A stretch of DNA of 64,000 bases. Origin: Minicystis rosea (GTDB lineage Bacteria > Myxococcota_A > Polyangia > Polyangiales > Polyangiaceae). This document shows positions 62,876 through 64,000 of this stretch, one piece after another. The notes below the pieces were generated by a model. The model ran no database searches, was not told the DNA's origin, and was given only the letters and a program-made list of their open reading frames with translations. Numbering within the stretch: the first letter of the stretch is position 1; the number at the start of each line of letters is the position of its first letter. Made by a program: the position numbers and the translations under genes. The stretch is from positions 5,997,573-6,061,572 of the forward strand of contig CP016211.1 in NCBI GenBank assembly GCA_001931535.1, read 5' to 3'.

Positions 62876-63985
62876 TCAACCCGTCGCGAGCAACCGCTCG
62901 ATGGCATCGACGATCTGCCCGGCGCCGCCCCAACGATCGGGCCATCGCTCGGGGCGCGCGAACAACGTCTCGATCGCATTGCGTACGGCTTCCGGCCCAT
63001 CCTCGCTGCCCAACACCGCGGAGGGCACGTACGCCGAGGGTGCGTTCTCTTCGAGCCAGCGCACGAGCGATGGGTACTCCGGGAAGTCGCCGCGATCGGT
63101 GTAGAGGACGCGCGTGCGGTTCCGCGTCGCTTCGCAGACGATGCCGTAGCCCGGCTTGGTGAAGACCGCATCGCAGGCCGCGAGCAAGCCCAGATAAGGC
63201 TCGTGCGGCGCAAAGCGCGTATCCGAGCGCCGCAGGTCCTCCATGGGCGGCGCGAGGATCCAAGTGATGCCGGGGATGCGCGGGATGCGCCGGTGCGGGT
63301 CGTCGAGGCCGAAGCCGCCGAAGCTCACGAGCACGGCGCGATCGCCGGCCGGAACATCGAGGCGCGCCCGCACGGCGCGAGGATCGACGAGCAGATCCCG
63401 CGCGAGCGGCTCCGCGGAGATCACGCGCGCGAAGCCCGTGAGCGGAAGCCCCGGCGCCAAGCTCACCGCCGTGGTCGCGAGCGCTTGCCACCGCCGGCAC
63501 AACTGCTCGTACGGCGTGAACGCCGGGTTCTTCGCCGCGTAGTACGCATAGATCGCGGCCCAATCGAAATTGCCGACGGCCACCGAAGGGACACCGATCC
63601 GATGCGCCGCGCCCAAGGCCACGGGCGGAATGTCGGCGACCACGACGGCCGGCCGATGCGCGGCGAGCGCGGCCGCGAGCGAGGCTTCGGCGCGGTCGGG
63701 ATCGCTCCACGCATCCGCGAGCGCGCGCAGCGTCGCCTCGTGATCCATGGTGAGGCCGTCGCGTTGCACGAGGCCGACGTCGGCGCGGAAGGGCACCACG
63801 CTCGTGCGCGCCGAGACGCTCGGATCCGCGTCGAGGTAGTCACGAAAGACGAGCTCGGGCGTCGCGGTGAAGACGACCGCCGATCGCTCGGGACGGCGGC
63901 GGAGGAGCGTGCGCACGACCTCCATCTGCCGGCTGCCGTGGCCGTAGCCGTGCGCGGTGATGACGAAACAGACCGTGCTTCCCAT
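62876..63985 (-). CDS. glycosyltransferase-like protein (MurG/GT1-like, kinase-associated type)
   Basis: A 369-residue protein. TAHGYGHGSRQMEVVRTL at the N-terminus is the phosphate/acceptor loop seen in GT1-like proteins and in the N-terminal domain of sugar kinases such as L-arabinokinase. The C-terminal half has VLVSFGGFGL, TWILAPP and the nucleotide-binding GYGIVCEATRNRTRVLYTDR. The partner sugar and acceptor are unknown. The start is ATG 63985, close to the window's right end. Confidence 0.8.
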   Translation of the reverse strand: MGSTVCFVITAHGYGHGSRQMEVVRTLLRRRPERSAVVFTATPELVFRDYLDADPSVSARTSVVPFRADVGLVQRDGLTMDHEATLRALADAWSDPDRAEASLAAALAAHRPAVVVADIPPVALGAAHRIGVPSVAVGNFDWAAIYAYYAAKNPAFTPYEQLCRRWQALATTAVSLAPGLPLTGFARVISAEPLARDLLVDPRAVRARLDVPAGDRAVLVSFGGFGLDDPHRRIPRIPGITWILAPPMEDLRRSDTRFAPHEPYLGLLAACDAVFTKPGYGIVCEATRNRTRVLYTDRGDFPEYPSLVRWLEENAPSAYVPSAVLGSEDGPEAVRNAIETLFARPERWPDRWGGAGQIVDAIERLLATG

Positions 63986-64000
63986 GGAAGGCGTGATCGC

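Overview
The window reads as chromosome of a high-GC delta-proteobacterial/myxobacterial type organism, most likely Polyangiales (Sorangium/Polyangium-like). This is an inference from very high GC, frequent GTG and TTG starts, tightly overlapping genes, Ser/Thr-linker Cys-rich lipoproteins, and a mix of ordinary housekeeping genes with a large secondary-metabolism-like island. I saw no rRNA, tRNA, CRISPR array, insertion sequence or replication origin.

Bases 1 to about 31,500 form an accessory island of enzymes with unusual chemistry. It holds seven radical-SAM proteins: five with a B12-binding-type N-terminus, one with a C-terminal Cys-rich extension, and one spore-photoproduct-lyase-like. 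It also holds five Fe(II)/2-oxoglutarate-type oxygenases (two related to each other, one PhyH, two JmjC/cupin-8) and one Rieske oxygenase. Tailoring and assembly functions are a NodU/CmcH carbamoyltransferase, a PAPS sulfotransferase, a PIG-L deacetylase, an NAD-dependent sugar epimerase, a GT2 glycosyltransferase, a Wzx/MATE-like flippase and a GT-C-like membrane protein. Two membrane-anchored beta-propeller proteins and two unrecognised proteins with repeated beta-hairpin/helix units complete the set. There is no PKS, NRPS or obvious RiPP precursor. The best reading is a pathway that builds and heavily decorates a sugar-containing, possibly lipid-linked, molecule by radical C-alkylation, hydroxylation, O-carbamoylation and O-sulfation, then flips or exports it. 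The product is unknown.

The island has several transcription units. A minus-strand operon runs from 5568 to the left edge. A plus operon (7.2-11.1 kb) holds carbamoyltransferase, 2OG oxygenase and Rieske oxygenase. A minus cassette (13.7-11.2 kb) holds epimerase, deacetylase and PhyH. A plus rSAM trio occupies 13.8-18.1 kb, a plus operon JmjC / B12-rSAM / sulfotransferase / JmjC occupies 23.6-28.2 kb, and a minus pair of B12-rSAMs occupies 31.5-28.2 kb. A perfect bidirectional terminator separates the last two.

From 32 to 41 kb lie lineage-specific genes: a pentapeptide-repeat protein, a small frameshifted gene, TetR plus cytochrome P450 with a palindromic operator, a LysR regulator opposite a lipoprotein, a GT-C membrane protein, a Cys-rich lipoprotein and an anchored alpha/beta hydrolase. 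From 41.5 to 64 kb the content is mostly housekeeping: acyltransferase-truB, a CorC-type CBS protein, an overlapping xseA-aroE-debranching enzyme-cytochrome run, wecB, a YkgJ-type protein, tex, a Coq4-like protein opposite TetR, trpG-trpD-trpC, PilZ, hydrolase and glycosyltransferase genes.

Five genes are interrupted by what look like single-base deletions, four of them in homopolymer runs, which suggests systematic indels in the assembly. These are listed as pseudogenes, but most are probably intact in the organism.
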